Positions 40,357 to 50,747 of a stretch of DNA of 64,000 nt are shown piece after piece (within the stretch, counting starts at the first letter, position 1; each line of letters begins with the position of its first letter). The stretch is from Stentor roeselii. Lineage: Eukaryota; Ciliophora; Heterotrichea; Heterotrichida; Stentoridae. A model generated the notes under the pieces. The model was given only the letters and a program-made list of their open reading frames with translations, was not told the origin of the DNA and did no database searches. The stretch spans positions 62,001 to 126,000 of the forward strand of contig RSEH01000100.1 of the NCBI GenBank assembly GCA_006503475.1, written 5' to 3'. Position numbers and translations under genes: made by a program.

Positions 40357-41631
40357 TTACAACTTCCTCCCTTCCATCTCCCTAACATCTTCCTTCAACT
40401 GAGCAATCATAACATCAATAACTTTCTCTACTTTCTTCATCTTCAACTCAATATTACTAACATTCATTTTCATATCAATAACAGCCTCATCATTCCCCTT
40501 ACTAAGTTCTTCAACTTCAACTCTTTTATTTTTCATTTCCTTACAAATCCTTCTAAGTTTTTTCTTTTTCTCCTTAGCCTGATGACTAAATTTCCCAAAT
40601 TTTTTCTTAGCCAGAAAAAACCTAATCCCCGCAGCAATAGCTTCAGAAGCGACATTAGACTTATAAATTTTCGTAAAAGCCTTACTTTGAGGTATATTCA
40701 AGCTGATTTTTTCCTGCATGGTGAGAACCATCAAGCTAAACAAGCTAGTTCCAATGAAATATCCAAGAACACTAACAACTCTTCCAAAGTCAGAGACCGG
40801 AAGATACTCTCCATAGCCAAGAGTGCTCATATTTTCAAATAAAAACCACAGGGCGTTAGAATAATCAGAATAATAATAAGTTGTCAAGTTGTCCATCGGC
40901 CGTTCTAAGATTCTGAAGATCGTTGCCAATAAAATCATTCCTGCCATCGCTGAGCAGATAATCACGTATAACGGGTACTGTGCAATGAGACACTTGATGC
41001 CGAAGCGGGCGTCTGCAGGGACTTTGTAACGACGGCAGTAGGTCCGGGCTAAGTGGTCTTCGTAAGGGGAAAAGAGCGAGATTGCTCTGAGGACGATTTC
41101 GATTCTTAAGAACATTATAAGGTAAGCGATTTCAGAAGCTTTGTAGCAGAGAGTGTGCATCTCGAACTGGTATCGAAGAGGAAGGTACAGGTCAAAGTTC
41201 ATTCGAGGGTAGGGGATTATCAGAAGCATTATTATTTCAACTAGTCGATACCACTTGAAACTCGAAATGTAGGACTTGAAAGTTATTTCTCGCATTGGAA
41301 TACCACTGTAAGCGTGGTTCATGTAGGCGATCCACATTATCTTGTGGTACCTGCCAAGGAGAAGGTAAAATAAAGCGACCAATGTTGTGATTAGAACTAT
41401 TATCTTGAATGGGTCTAAAGGCATTGATTTTATCTTGCAGTTACTGTTTGTTCGAGAATCGTGATAAGTGTATTCGTAGTCTATTGTTGCTGAGAGAATT
41501 CCTATCACTGAAAAAAATGCGCAGAGGGCTTCACTTGAGCTCCAATCGTAAAAGAGTTTCTTACTTTCACGGAAAGTGTCGTTCTGATGGAAAAAGACTG
41601 CTGGAATTAAGATGCTCTGCTCAGAGTCCAT
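40357..41631 (-). CDS. SK-like (small-conductance, calcium/calmodulin-gated type) potassium channel
   Basis: 424 residues. Six hydrophobic segments are visible, with the pore helix and selectivity filter ENMSTLGYGEYLP at about 266-278 (filter TLGYGE, residues 270-275). The segment between helices 5 and 6 and the following YFIGTSLFSLMVLTM fit a two-pore-helix K+ channel. No cyclic-nucleotide domain follows. Instead there is a basic helix (AIAAGIRFFLAKKKFGKF and KKKKLRRICKEMKNKR) in the position of the calmodulin-binding domain of SK channels, then a coiled coil to the end. Helix 4 has few regular arginines, consistent with weak voltage dependence. Calmodulin gating is inferred. Confidence 0.82.
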   Translation of the reverse strand: MDSEQSILIPAVFFHQNDTFRESKKLFYDWSSSEALCAFFSVIGILSATIDYEYTYHDSRTNSNCKIKSMPLDPFKIIVLITTLVALFYLLLGRYHKIMWIAYMNHAYSGIPMREITFKSYISSFKWYRLVEIIMLLIIPYPRMNFDLYLPLRYQFEMHTLCYKASEIAYLIMFLRIEIVLRAISLFSPYEDHLARTYCRRYKVPADARFGIKCLIAQYPLYVIICSAMAGMILLATIFRILERPMDNLTTYYYSDYSNALWFLFENMSTLGYGEYLPVSDFGRVVSVLGYFIGTSLFSLMVLTMQEKISLNIPQSKAFTKIYKSNVASEAIAAGIRFFLAKKKFGKFSHQAKEKKKKLRRICKEMKNKRVEVEELSKGNDEAVIDMKMNVSNIELKMKKVEKVIDVMIAQLKEDVREMEGRKL

Positions 41632-41885
41632 TGATTACTAAAGATTAATAATACCTTAATTAATATTCTAACATTTTATAAAATTCAAGTATTAGTAATA
41701 CAAGAACTCTTATAAAGAGATGAGTAAATATGAAGAACTTTTCAACAGTAATAAACCTAAAACAACTCCTTTCCTGAAAAATCCAAACCTCAATAAAAAA
41801 TTTCCCAAATCATAAACCTCAATCAACACCCACTAAATACCTGCAAATCCTTCATTCCCTAAACTAAATCTCACTTCCTCCATAA

Positions 41886-42365
41886 ATGTCACAAACAGGC
41901 AAAAGTGCAGTTCTCTCAAACCAAAGCAATTCAACATCGCCATCAAAAGGAAAACGAGGTCTACGTTTCCACTCAGCATTTCGAATCCTTGAAAGTCCAA
42001 ACCACCGAGCGACAGTAGAAACGAATCTTTACCGAATCCCCGACGGTTCCGAAGCATTAAGTCCTTATTCACGAGACCTGGAAATTCGTTGGGACAACCG
42101 ATTCCACGTGACTTTTTCCAAAGACAACAACATGGTCTACGCAGCCAATCGTGAATACTTCGACTCGCCGAGGAAGTTCGAGCAGGGCATTCCAAAGCGA
42201 AATAACGGAAGCCCACGAGGCAAAGGTCGAAATTCCAAGACTCGGGCTGGGAAGTACTGGAATGAAAAAGAAAGCATGTGGAGTACTCGTTACTCTGCTT
42301 CTTCTGAATGGAATGAAGTCAAGCATAAATCTCTCAGAAATTACTTTGAGCATAGTTTAAATTAG
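41886..42365 (+). CDS. small basic protein, unknown function
   Basis: 159 residues with a disordered basic N-terminus. A compact middle contains ESPNHRATVETNLYRIPDGSEAL and WDNRFHVTFSKDNNMVYAANREYFDSPRKF, and the end includes YWNEKESMWSTRYSA. Spaced tryptophans, prolines and glycines recall small ciliary microtubule-associated proteins, but I cannot name a family. The ATG at 41886 is in a G/C-richer stretch than the flanking DNA. Confidence 0.6.
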   Translation: MSQTGKSAVLSNQSNSTSPSKGKRGLRFHSAFRILESPNHRATVETNLYRIPDGSEALSPYSRDLEIRWDNRFHVTFSKDNNMVYAANREYFDSPRKFEQGIPKRNNGSPRGKGRNSKTRAGKYWNEKESMWSTRYSASSEWNEVKHKSLRNYFEHSLN

Positions 42366-42451
42366 TCTATTAATTAATACTGTTAGTTAAGAAAAATCTT
42401 GAAATCTTCTTTAACACCCAGTTTATAAGTACTTCTGATATTCCGTAATAA

Positions 42452-45283
42452 ATGGCAGCAACACGTCGACCGATCCATCAAATTCTTCAGCAAACCTTCA
42501 GTTCAAAGACTCTTGAAGAGCAAACAAGTGAGAAGCAGCTTTTGGAAGAGAACCGTCCAGAGCTGATCGAATATATTTCTAAAAGCGTGATAGGAGACTT
42601 CTCCATGTTCCCCACTGCATATGGGGAACGTGCGTTAGTCTACGCGGACTACATCGCGTCAGGCCGAAGTCTTAGTTTTATCGAGGACTACATTCAGGCA
42701 GTGGTGCTTCCGAACTACGCCAACACCCACAACGTGACTTCTTGGGTCGGACTTCAAACGGGTTATTTTCGACAAGAGGCTCGAAGTATTGTTGCACGTT
42801 GTATCAACTGCTCTGAAGACGATTTAGTCCTTTTTACTTCTAGTGGAACTACTGGAGGACTTAATAAGTTAGTCCAGATCTTGAAGAAAAGCCGATGGGG
42901 AAGCCTTAAAAGCTACTTTCAACAGAATAGGTGGGGATCTGTTGATTGTAAATTGTGCACTATGTCGTTTTCAACACAGGGAAAATTTATTAAACATTTA
43001 AGCTCGAAAGTGCATTGTCAGAATTTACCTGCGTCTTCTTCTGATGCTTCGGATGAACACCCTGTTGTTTTTTTAAGTGTTTTTGAACATCATTCTAATT
43101 TGTTGCCGTGGAAGGAAAGTGGAGCTCAGGTTGTTTTGGTGGAGGAAGATTTGACTGGAGATTTGGATTTTGAGGATTTGGAAAGGAAGTTGAAGGAGTT
43201 TCAACATCGTAGGTTTAAAATTGGATCGTTTTGTGCCTGCTCGAATATTAATGGAGTACTTTTTGATGTTAGAAGGATTACTAGGGTGTTGAAGAGTCAT
43301 GGGGCTCTTGCTTTTTTTGATTTTGCGACTTGTGCCCCGTACGTAGACATAAACATGAACCCATCACCCGAAGAAAGCATTGACGCAATAGTCTTTTCCG
43401 GTCACAAGTTCATCGGCGGTCCAGGTGCAACAGGAGTCCTTGCATTAAAAAAGCGTTTAGTCGGAAACGAAGTTCCAGTAGAGCCAGGTGGCGGGACCGT
43501 TTTTTTCGTGACCGAAAAAAGCCACACCTACCAATTCAACCCAGAAGAGCGCGAAGAAGGAGGAACTCCGAACATAATCGGTTCAATCCGAATGGGTCTC
43601 GCATTTCAACTGAAAGAGTCAGTCGGTGAGTCCTTTATTTTCCAGAAAGAACTCGACCATTGCCAACAAGTGACAGATCTTCTCTCAGGTACTGAAAATC
43701 TCGTCCTTTTAGGAAATATGAAAAAAAAACGACTTCCAATTTTTAGCTTTCTCGTCAGATGTGGAGGAAAATACTTTCATCACTCGTTCATCGCAGCATT
43801 GTTGAATGACTTGTTCGGAATCGAGTGTCGAGGAGGCTGTGCCTGTGCAGGTCCTTATGCCTTGAGACTTATGGGGATATCTTCAGAGCAGGCAGGACAA
43901 ATCGAGGATATTTTAAAAGAAGGGTTTGATTTGTTCCGTCCTGGCTTTGTTCGAGTGAGTTTTAATTATTTTCTATCAGATGAAACTATTGATTATATCG
44001 TGAAAGGCATAAAATTCGTCTGTTCCAATGCGGTCTGGTTCCTTCCGCAGTATAAGTTTGATATGGAAAAAGGAGCTTTTTTGCACAGAGAGTTCAGCAC
44101 AAAAGAAGGAAGACATAAAGTCCGTAAATGGCTCGGGGAAATCACTTACGCCCAGGGAAACTGCGGGTATCCTCAGTACTCTAAAGAAAAATGTAATAAT
44201 TTGCATGGATTTCTTCAAGAGGCTGATAAAATTTTAAATGAAATCAAGACACATAAGTACCAAAATCGACAGATCACTGATAATCTTCTAGAAATTCCTT
44301 CAAATTTCGAGTATTTGAGATGGTTTGTATTACCTTCTGAAGCTGTTTCTTTTATTCAGAGCAAATCTGTCAGTTTCGCTTCAGTTTCAGCTCCTTTCAC
44401 TCCACCTTCTTACACCTCTGAAGTACTTGTATCACTTCCTAGCGTTGCAGAGAAGCCTGCGACTTCTTACTCGCTTTATCCAAAAATTCCTAAAAAAATG
44501 ATAAAAAAAGTGATGGGTGCCGTGAATGAGTTCCAAATGATAAACGACGGTGACAAGATCATAGTTTGCATAAGTGGAGGAAAAGACTCTCTAACCTTAC
44601 TTCACGTTTTAAGGCACATTCAAAAGACCTCAATAAAGAAGTTCCAACTAGCAGCAGCGACAGTCGACCCCCAAACTCCAGAATACGACCCTTCTCCACT
44701 AAAGGACTACATGAGTTACTTGGGAGTTCCTTACTTTTACGAGTCCTACGGAATTGTAAGTCTCGCAGCTGTAAAAATGACAAAAAAAGTAAGTCTCTGC
44801 GCCTTTTGCTCAAGAATGAAAAGAGGCATTCTTTACTCCTGCGCACGTCGAGAAGGGTACAACGTGTTGGCCCTCGGGCAGCACCTTGACGACTTGGCTG
44901 AAAGTTTCATGATGTCGATTTTTAACAACGGCTTACTTCGAACAATGAAAGCGAACTACGTGAACGACAAGGGCGACTTGAGGATAATCCGTCCTTTAGT
45001 GTATGTAAGAGAAAGAATGACTAAAAGTTTCAGTGAGGAGTCAAAACTTCCTGTTATTACTGAAAACTGCCCTGCTTGTTTCGCTGCACCCACTGAACGG
45101 CATAGGACGAAACTTCTGCTGGCTTCTCAAGAGCAAATCGTTCCTGACATCTTTTCAAGCATTCAAAAAGCTATGAAACCACTCATGAGGGGACAGTTCG
45201 AGGACTCAACTAGTAAAAAACAGAAGACTGCTGATGAGGAATGTGAAGAAGAATGTGAAACGTGTGTGTTTAACCCTGTTTAA
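42452..45283 (+). CDS. fusion of a class V aminotransferase/cysteine desulfurase-like domain with a TtcA-like tRNA 2-thiocytidine synthase domain
   Basis: 943 residues. The first half (about 30-490) is a PLP-dependent class V aminotransferase fold: SGHK with PLP lysine K319, the GGGTV-F and EEGGTPNI segments, and RGGCACAGPY with cysteines 463 and 465 in the position of the desulfurase active loop. A C2H2-like finger is inserted (C166, C169, H182, H188). The second half (about 680-940) is an N-type PP-loop ATPase: SGGKDS near residue 710, CAFCSRMKRG and CPACFAAP, the cysteines that hold the [4Fe-4S] cluster in TtcA. TtcA thiolates C32 of tRNA. The fusion suggests that sulfur mobilised by the first domain is used by the second. 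Confidence 0.85.
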   Translation: MAATRRPIHQILQQTFSSKTLEEQTSEKQLLEENRPELIEYISKSVIGDFSMFPTAYGERALVYADYIASGRSLSFIEDYIQAVVLPNYANTHNVTSWVGLQTGYFRQEARSIVARCINCSEDDLVLFTSSGTTGGLNKLVQILKKSRWGSLKSYFQQNRWGSVDCKLCTMSFSTQGKFIKHLSSKVHCQNLPASSSDASDEHPVVFLSVFEHHSNLLPWKESGAQVVLVEEDLTGDLDFEDLERKLKEFQHRRFKIGSFCACSNINGVLFDVRRITRVLKSHGALAFFDFATCAPYVDINMNPSPEESIDAIVFSGHKFIGGPGATGVLALKKRLVGNEVPVEPGGGTVFFVTEKSHTYQFNPEEREEGGTPNIIGSIRMGLAFQLKESVGESFIFQKELDHCQQVTDLLSGTENLVLLGNMKKKRLPIFSFLVRCGGKYFHHSFIAALLNDLFGIECRGGCACAGPYALRLMGISSEQAGQIEDILKEGFDLFRPGFVRVSFNYFLSDETIDYIVKGIKFVCSNAVWFLPQYKFDMEKGAFLHREFSTKEGRHKVRKWLGEITYAQGNCGYPQYSKEKCNNLHGFLQEADKILNEIKTHKYQNRQITDNLLEIPSNFEYLRWFVLPSEAVSFIQSKSVSFASVSAPFTPPSYTSEVLVSLPSVAEKPATSYSLYPKIPKKMIKKVMGAVNEFQMINDGDKIIVCISGGKDSLTLLHVLRHIQKTSIKKFQLAAATVDPQTPEYDPSPLKDYMSYLGVPYFYESYGIVSLAAVKMTKKVSLCAFCSRMKRGILYSCARREGYNVLALGQHLDDLAESFMMSIFNNGLLRTMKANYVNDKGDLRIIRPLVYVRERMTKSFSEESKLPVITENCPACFAAPTERHRTKLLLASQEQIVPDIFSSIQKAMKPLMRGQFEDSTSKKQKTADEECEEECETCVFNPV

Positions 45284-45293
45284 GTTAGAGTAG

Positions 45294-46814
45294 TTAGGAT
45301 GTATGGCCTTTGATGTAACTGTCGTGGATTAGGGAAGAACGGTTTTTCATGAATGAGTAGATTATGAATGCCACTAGGAAAAGAGCGAGACCTGTCAACA
45401 TCACTGTCAGGTAGTCTGAAGAACTTGCTGGACTTGAAGAGCAGGTCTTGTAAATGCATTCTGAAATGCAGGAGTCTTGGTCTTCAAGAGACTTGCAATT
45501 TTTTTCACAGTCTTCTTCACATGAAAGCTTTTCTTGGAGAAATTCAACGTTTTTTAATTGATCTGGCTTTTCAAGGAATTCAGAAGAAAGTGATGATGAA
45601 GATGATAAGTCTGAAGGTATCGGGATTGAATCAAGGTCTTGAAACTTCGGCTCGAATTCGGAATCGTTTTTGGTTTCAGATGGATCTTCAGGATTTTCTT
45701 CGGAAAAAATAAAGGAGTCTTCCGGGTGATTGTTTTGTGAAAATTTGATGATTGTCTCTGTTTTTCCTGGATTCCAGAGTTTTTCGAAGTCTTGAGTGAC
45801 TGAGTCGAAACTTTCTGCGTTTTCTGTATCAGAAGTTTTAGTATTTTCAGATATTGGCTCAACAGGTTCAACGTTTTTTTGAGTTTCATGGAAGGTGAAA
45901 GATTCATCATTTTCTGTAAGTTCATTGAAAATCGAGTCGTAATTTTGATTTTTCTTCAATTTTCTAACAACAGGCTGATTTTCTGCGAATTCTTGGCTAA
46001 CATCTTCAAAGGTTTGAACTTCTTTTCCTTTATTCCGAAGAAAGTTTTCTTTTTCCATAGTTTGATGGATTTTTTTCCGATAAGCCTTATAAAGAACTTC
46101 AAGTCTGACATCAATATCAATGAGATTCCACTCATCATCAAAGAAATCCCTATATTTTTCCTTTTCTTTCCCAACAGCAATTCGCGCGAGTTCCCAAACA
46201 TCATAAACTTCGCTGATTTTTTTAGAGATCTGGTTAAGACTCAAGCTTTCAAACTGGTTAATCTGATTGTCGTCATTGACTTGCTTATGAAAAAGCCTGG
46301 CTTCGTCTTTGTAAAGTCCTTGAGTGAAAGTTTCAGTCGCCAAATGTGAATTCTGGTTGTTTTCGTCTATATTTGGACCTTCCTCTGAACTGAGACCTGC
46401 AGTGGCCTGATTTCTATTCATGAAAGCAGCGGAATAGGTGTTAATAAATTCGTTGATGTAAGAGAACTGGTCGTAATTTGGGTTATACTCTTCTTTTAAT
46501 TCACTTATCTCAGTGAAGTCTAGACAGTCGATTGAAACTAAGCAACTCACTGTGTTGCTTGACTTGTATTCGAAACAGTCTTCGTATTTGTCAAGGTCGC
46601 AGGAAATCGCTTCTGATAATTGTGGTCTTATTGAGGTACTCACTGAAAATCCTTTGATGTGGACTAGGCTCTGCTGTAGTTTCACTTCTAGGTCGTGGTC
46701 TACGCAGTTACTTGACTTGATGCAACTTACTGAGTCTTTTGAATCGTGGAAACATTTTGAAAATTCTGATGGGTCACATGCTGAGGTGATTGAAAGAAGA
46801 AGAAATAAAAACAT
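45294..46814 (-). CDS. type I membrane protein with duplicated four-cysteine ectodomain module
   Basis: 506 residues. A signal peptide (MFLFLLLSITSA) is followed by two similar modules. Module 1 has cysteines spaced x7, x9, x5 (CDPSEFSKC...CIKSSNC); module 2 has x7, x10, x5 (CDLDKYEDC...CLVSIDC). A long acidic, probably disordered region (about 120-440) follows, then a third cysteine cluster (CEEDCEKNC...CISECIYKTC). One hydrophobic helix (about 472-490, LTVMLTGLALFLVAFII) and a short basic tail end the protein. It is probably a surface or vacuolar membrane protein. No family recognised. Convergent with the fusion gene, 10 bp apart. Confidence 0.65.
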   Translation of the reverse strand: MFLFLLLSITSACDPSEFSKCFHDSKDSVSCIKSSNCVDHDLEVKLQQSLVHIKGFSVSTSIRPQLSEAISCDLDKYEDCFEYKSSNTVSCLVSIDCLDFTEISELKEEYNPNYDQFSYINEFINTYSAAFMNRNQATAGLSSEEGPNIDENNQNSHLATETFTQGLYKDEARLFHKQVNDDNQINQFESLSLNQISKKISEVYDVWELARIAVGKEKEKYRDFFDDEWNLIDIDVRLEVLYKAYRKKIHQTMEKENFLRNKGKEVQTFEDVSQEFAENQPVVRKLKKNQNYDSIFNELTENDESFTFHETQKNVEPVEPISENTKTSDTENAESFDSVTQDFEKLWNPGKTETIIKFSQNNHPEDSFIFSEENPEDPSETKNDSEFEPKFQDLDSIPIPSDLSSSSSLSSEFLEKPDQLKNVEFLQEKLSCEEDCEKNCKSLEDQDSCISECIYKTCSSSPASSSDYLTVMLTGLALFLVAFIIYSFMKNRSSLIHDSYIKGHTS

Positions 46815-47441
46815 TTATTGGGATATGTAAAGAAGAATATCAGAAAGAATATTATTAAAAGGTTGATTTTTCACTTGTCTTCATTTCACAAACTTAAATT
46901 ATTTGATAAAGACAGTCAATTAATTTGAATAAAATCTCAAAAAAAAAAAATATTTCATCAGAGAGTACTGTTGAATCATATCCAAACTCAAAAGTAATTA
47001 GTCAAGATACTAATATTATTATTTCTATATGAAAATTAAGTGAATTCTTTCAAGCAGTAAATGGTAAATATTTTTAGGGTTAAGTACATTCGATTTATAT
47101 ACAGAAATTTTAATGGACTTATTTAATTATCATCTAAAATTTCACTTCGAATTTATGTTTTGTTTCTAATTCTTCTCTGAGGATTTTTCGCAAGAAATTC
47201 GGGCTTGTGTAGTAGCATAAAACTATTCGAAGATATTAGGAGTTCTTGAATTAGGTTAATGACAGCATTTAAGATCTCTATCGATATCAGTAGCAGATGA
47301 TAAATATATTATACTGTTATTAATGAATAATGCAATCACCTTCAAACAAAAATCTTCGAGTAAAAATTTCTTTGAAAATATACAAAACTATCAAATATCA
47401 ATAAAAAGATATCAAATTTATAGGTTTTAATAACCATAAAT
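46815..47441. other. intergenic spacer
   Basis: About 627 bp, A/T-rich, between divergent genes. No reading frame or repeat is visible. It must contain both promoters. Confidence 0.55.
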
Positions 47442-50400
47442 ATGAGAATCGGGAGTACAGGCCAGGAAGCCAGTAGCGAAAACGTAATTCCTATGAACTA
47501 CGTGTATTTAAAGAAGAATAAATGTCTTGACGCTTTATTGATTTTTCTCTTCTTTATAACTGCCGGGACTTTTTACTTACCTTACCATTGGTTTATGTGT
47601 GTGAAGACGATGTTTTACCTAAATTCGAACGAAGAAGAGTCGACTCACATTCTTATATCGAGAAAGTACTCTCCAACAGAAATTTCCGAAGTAATCGACC
47701 ACAGAGTTTATGAAAATTCAATCGATATTGAAAAACCACGAGAGAAAAAATCGTTTCGTATTACCAAATACAACCATGAACTATTCTATTATTCCAGAGA
47801 ATTTGGAACCTATGCCCCTCTAATCTTCAACACGAATCTTTATTTTACTCAATTCCATGAATCAAAAAATGGAATTGAAAGTCATCGGCTAATAAAGCAC
47901 AGAAGAAAAATGTTTGGAGAAGCAGTAATCGATGTTCCAGTCCCTTCATGGTTTTCTTTATATATATATGAAATTCTTAAACCATTTTTTGTATTCCAGA
48001 TATTTAGTGTGATTTTATGGTGCACATATGAATACTACTGGTACGCGATTTGCATTTTTGTCATCATGTGCATTACTTTAACAGTGAATGTTTTTTATCA
48101 GAGGAGAAACTTGCTTCAAATCCACGATTTGGCCATGTTTTGCTGTGAAGTCAACGTCGTTAGAAACGGAGAGGAATCAACTATTTCAAGTGGAGAACTA
48201 GTCCCTGGAGATGTTATCGTGATCAAAGAAGGACTTCAAATTCCTTGTGATTGCATTTTACTTGAAGGATTCGCTTTAATAGACGAAGCAATGCTCACAG
48301 GAGAGTCTCAACCAGTCCTTAAAGAAGCTCTTCCTCAGATCGCTTCAAGGTACAACAGAGAAAAACTTTACACCCTAAGTGCTGGAACAAAAGTCGTTTC
48401 TTCAGGATCTGAATCAAGAAAAAGCCCAATTGCTTTAATTATTTCTACAGGTTTCAACACCGCGAAAGGAGAACTGGTGAGATCGATTTTATTTCCAAAG
48501 CCAAATCGTTTTAAGTTCGAAAGAGACGCGCTTTATTTCGTTCTTATTCTCTTTGGAGTGGCTTTAATTGGATTTTTCATCGCAATCAAGCCTTTAATCG
48601 ACGGAGGGTATACACCTGGAGAAGTAGTTCAAAAGTTACTTGATCTGGTCACAATAGCAGTTCCTCCAGCGCTTCCTTTAACTATGTCGATTGGAATCGG
48701 GTATTCTTTGGGAAGACTAGAGAAAAATGGCATCACTTGCATATCACAGCCAGCGATTAACTCTTCAGGAAGAGTGAGTGTGATTTGTTTTGATAAAACT
48801 GGAACTTTAACTACTGATAATATGAAACTGAAAGGATCGTTCGATGTTAAATCAATGGAAAATAAAGAAGAATGCTCTAGTTTTTCAAGTGAAATTAAAA
48901 TTTGTCTAAGTGTTTGTCATTCACTTACTTTGTATGGAAATAAATTGTTGGGAGACCCTCAAGAAATCGCCTTGTTGGATGGAATTGGCTGGGAAAGAGG
49001 ATTAACTGATAATGGAAGAATCACTGTTTTCAATCCAGAGACACTAAACTGGATAATAAGCAAGTTTACTTATCACTTTTCACCTGAAATTAAAAGGATG
49101 GGAGTTGTCATTGAAGAAAATGGCAAAAACGTCTTGTATATGAAAGGAGCTCCTGAAGTAATTATGCCATTATGTAGAAATTATCCTAATGGAATGTATG
49201 AGGTTTTCATGAGCTTGACCAGACAAGGGTATAGAGTGCTTGCTTGTGGTAGGAAAGAACTAGAGTCTTTTGATGAGAATGATAAGCTTGAAGATATTGA
49301 GCAAGGTCTTCAACTCATTGGATTCCCGTACCTTGAAAATCCACTAAAAAGTGATACTGTTGATACCATCAAAGCTTTAAGGAAAGCCAGAATTGAATGT
49401 TTTATTTCAACTGGTGATAATATGCTGACGGGATTGGCAGTTGGAAGAACATTGAACTTAATTACATCAAATACAATATATATTGGAGATTGCATTGGAG
49501 GAGATATTATTTGGGAGGATCACGAAGGCAAAAGAATACTTGAATTTCCTGAAAACTTAGACTACGAAGTCGTCATGTCTGGAAGTCTTCTCGAGAAAAT
49601 CATAAAAGAAAAAGTCGAATACACCTTCTTGATTCAAAGCCGATGCAAAATATTCGGTAGAATGACTCCTAACAACAAAATAATGCTTGTAAAATTCTTC
49701 CAACAAGGAGAAACAATGGTAGCAATGGTAGGCGACGGTGCAAATGACTGTGGAGCACTGAAACAAGCAGATGTCGGTTTGAGTTTAAGTGACGCAGAAG
49801 CTTCCATTGCAGCGCCATTTTCATCAAAAGAACTAAGCAGCATCATTTACCTGTTAAGAGAAGGAAGATGCGCATTGGCTTCTTCATTTCAAAGTTTCAA
49901 GTTCATGATGCTTTACAGCGTGATTCAATTCTCAAACACAGTCATGTGTTACTGGCTTCAAACGAACTTGACAAACAACCAGTTCATTTATCAAGACTTT
50001 TTCAATGTGATGCCCTGCGTTTTCACAGTCGCTGCCAGTCTTCCTTATAAAAAGTTATCAAAACGGATGCCTCCTGGGAGTTTATTGTCAATTCCGATCA
50101 TTACCTCAGTGACAGGAGTTATTATTTTAGCAGTGGGAATCACTCTTTCATCATATTTGCTGATGGACCCTTGTTTTGATTGGTACACTGAAGGAAATAA
50201 TGGTTCTGACTTTGATGTTTATGACGTATCTGACTCGGGGTATATCGGAGATATTGTTGAAGATGATGATGGAGACATGGTTAAGTCGTCAATTTACTAC
50301 GCTTACGCCACAGTCTATGGAAATGTGATTTTTCTTCAAGGTACTTTGCAACTCGTCGTGATTTGCACAGTTTTCAGCATAGGTCGACCATTCCGAGAGC

Positions 50401-50657
50401 CGATCTATAAAAACATCTGGTATATGGTTTCAGTAGTGGTTCTTATGGCCTTTAACATTTTCTTTATTTTTGATAGAAGTGACTTTCCTTACAAGTTCAT
50501 CGACCTCTGGGACGACCACCACATGGACTATCGATGGATGATGTTCGGGATCTTCTGGGCAGGGTCTCTTCTGACTTATTTATACGAGAAGTTCATGGTC
50601 CCTGTCATCACTCGATGCTGCAGAAGGATGATAAGAAACAGAGTATTCCAAAACTAG
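47442..50657 (+). CDS. P5B-type ATPase (ATP13A family), copy 2
   Basis: 1,071 residues. Landmarks are an N-terminal hydrophobic pair (about 30-60), VPGDVIV and LTGESQP in the actuator domain, PPALP in helix 4, FDKTGTLT with D451, KGAPE and MVGDGANDCGAL. C-terminal hydrophobic helices end in a basic tail. Compared with copy 1 it has an acidic insertion in a late loop (DFDVYDVSDSGYIGDIVEDDDGD). All catalytic residues are intact. Polyamine or related cation transport in acidic compartments is expected from the family. The two copies are about 17 kb apart on opposite strands and are old paralogues. Confidence 0.93.
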   Translation: MRIGSTGQEASSENVIPMNYVYLKKNKCLDALLIFLFFITAGTFYLPYHWFMCVKTMFYLNSNEEESTHILISRKYSPTEISEVIDHRVYENSIDIEKPREKKSFRITKYNHELFYYSREFGTYAPLIFNTNLYFTQFHESKNGIESHRLIKHRRKMFGEAVIDVPVPSWFSLYIYEILKPFFVFQIFSVILWCTYEYYWYAICIFVIMCITLTVNVFYQRRNLLQIHDLAMFCCEVNVVRNGEESTISSGELVPGDVIVIKEGLQIPCDCILLEGFALIDEAMLTGESQPVLKEALPQIASRYNREKLYTLSAGTKVVSSGSESRKSPIALIISTGFNTAKGELVRSILFPKPNRFKFERDALYFVLILFGVALIGFFIAIKPLIDGGYTPGEVVQKLLDLVTIAVPPALPLTMSIGIGYSLGRLEKNGITCISQPAINSSGRVSVICFDKTGTLTTDNMKLKGSFDVKSMENKEECSSFSSEIKICLSVCHSLTLYGNKLLGDPQEIALLDGIGWERGLTDNGRITVFNPETLNWIISKFTYHFSPEIKRMGVVIEENGKNVLYMKGAPEVIMPLCRNYPNGMYEVFMSLTRQGYRVLACGRKELESFDENDKLEDIEQGLQLIGFPYLENPLKSDTVDTIKALRKARIECFISTGDNMLTGLAVGRTLNLITSNTIYIGDCIGGDIIWEDHEGKRILEFPENLDYEVVMSGSLLEKIIKEKVEYTFLIQSRCKIFGRMTPNNKIMLVKFFQQGETMVAMVGDGANDCGALKQADVGLSLSDAEASIAAPFSSKELSSIIYLLREGRCALASSFQSFKFMMLYSVIQFSNTVMCYWLQTNLTNNQFIYQDFFNVMPCVFTVAASLPYKKLSKRMPPGSLLSIPIITSVTGVIILAVGITLSSYLLMDPCFDWYTEGNNGSDFDVYDVSDSGYIGDIVEDDDGDMVKSSIYYAYATVYGNVIFLQGTLQLVVICTVFSIGRPFREPIYKNIWYMVSVVVLMAFNIFFIFDRSDFPYKFIDLWDDHHMDYRWMMFGIFWAGSLLTYLYEKFMVPVITRCCRRMIRNRVFQN

Positions 50658-50747
50658 TTAAAATCCATTTCTTCAACAACAATAAAAATCCCCTCTTCTT
50701 TCTTACTTTCCACAATCAGTTAATGAAGATAAACTAATTTAAATATA

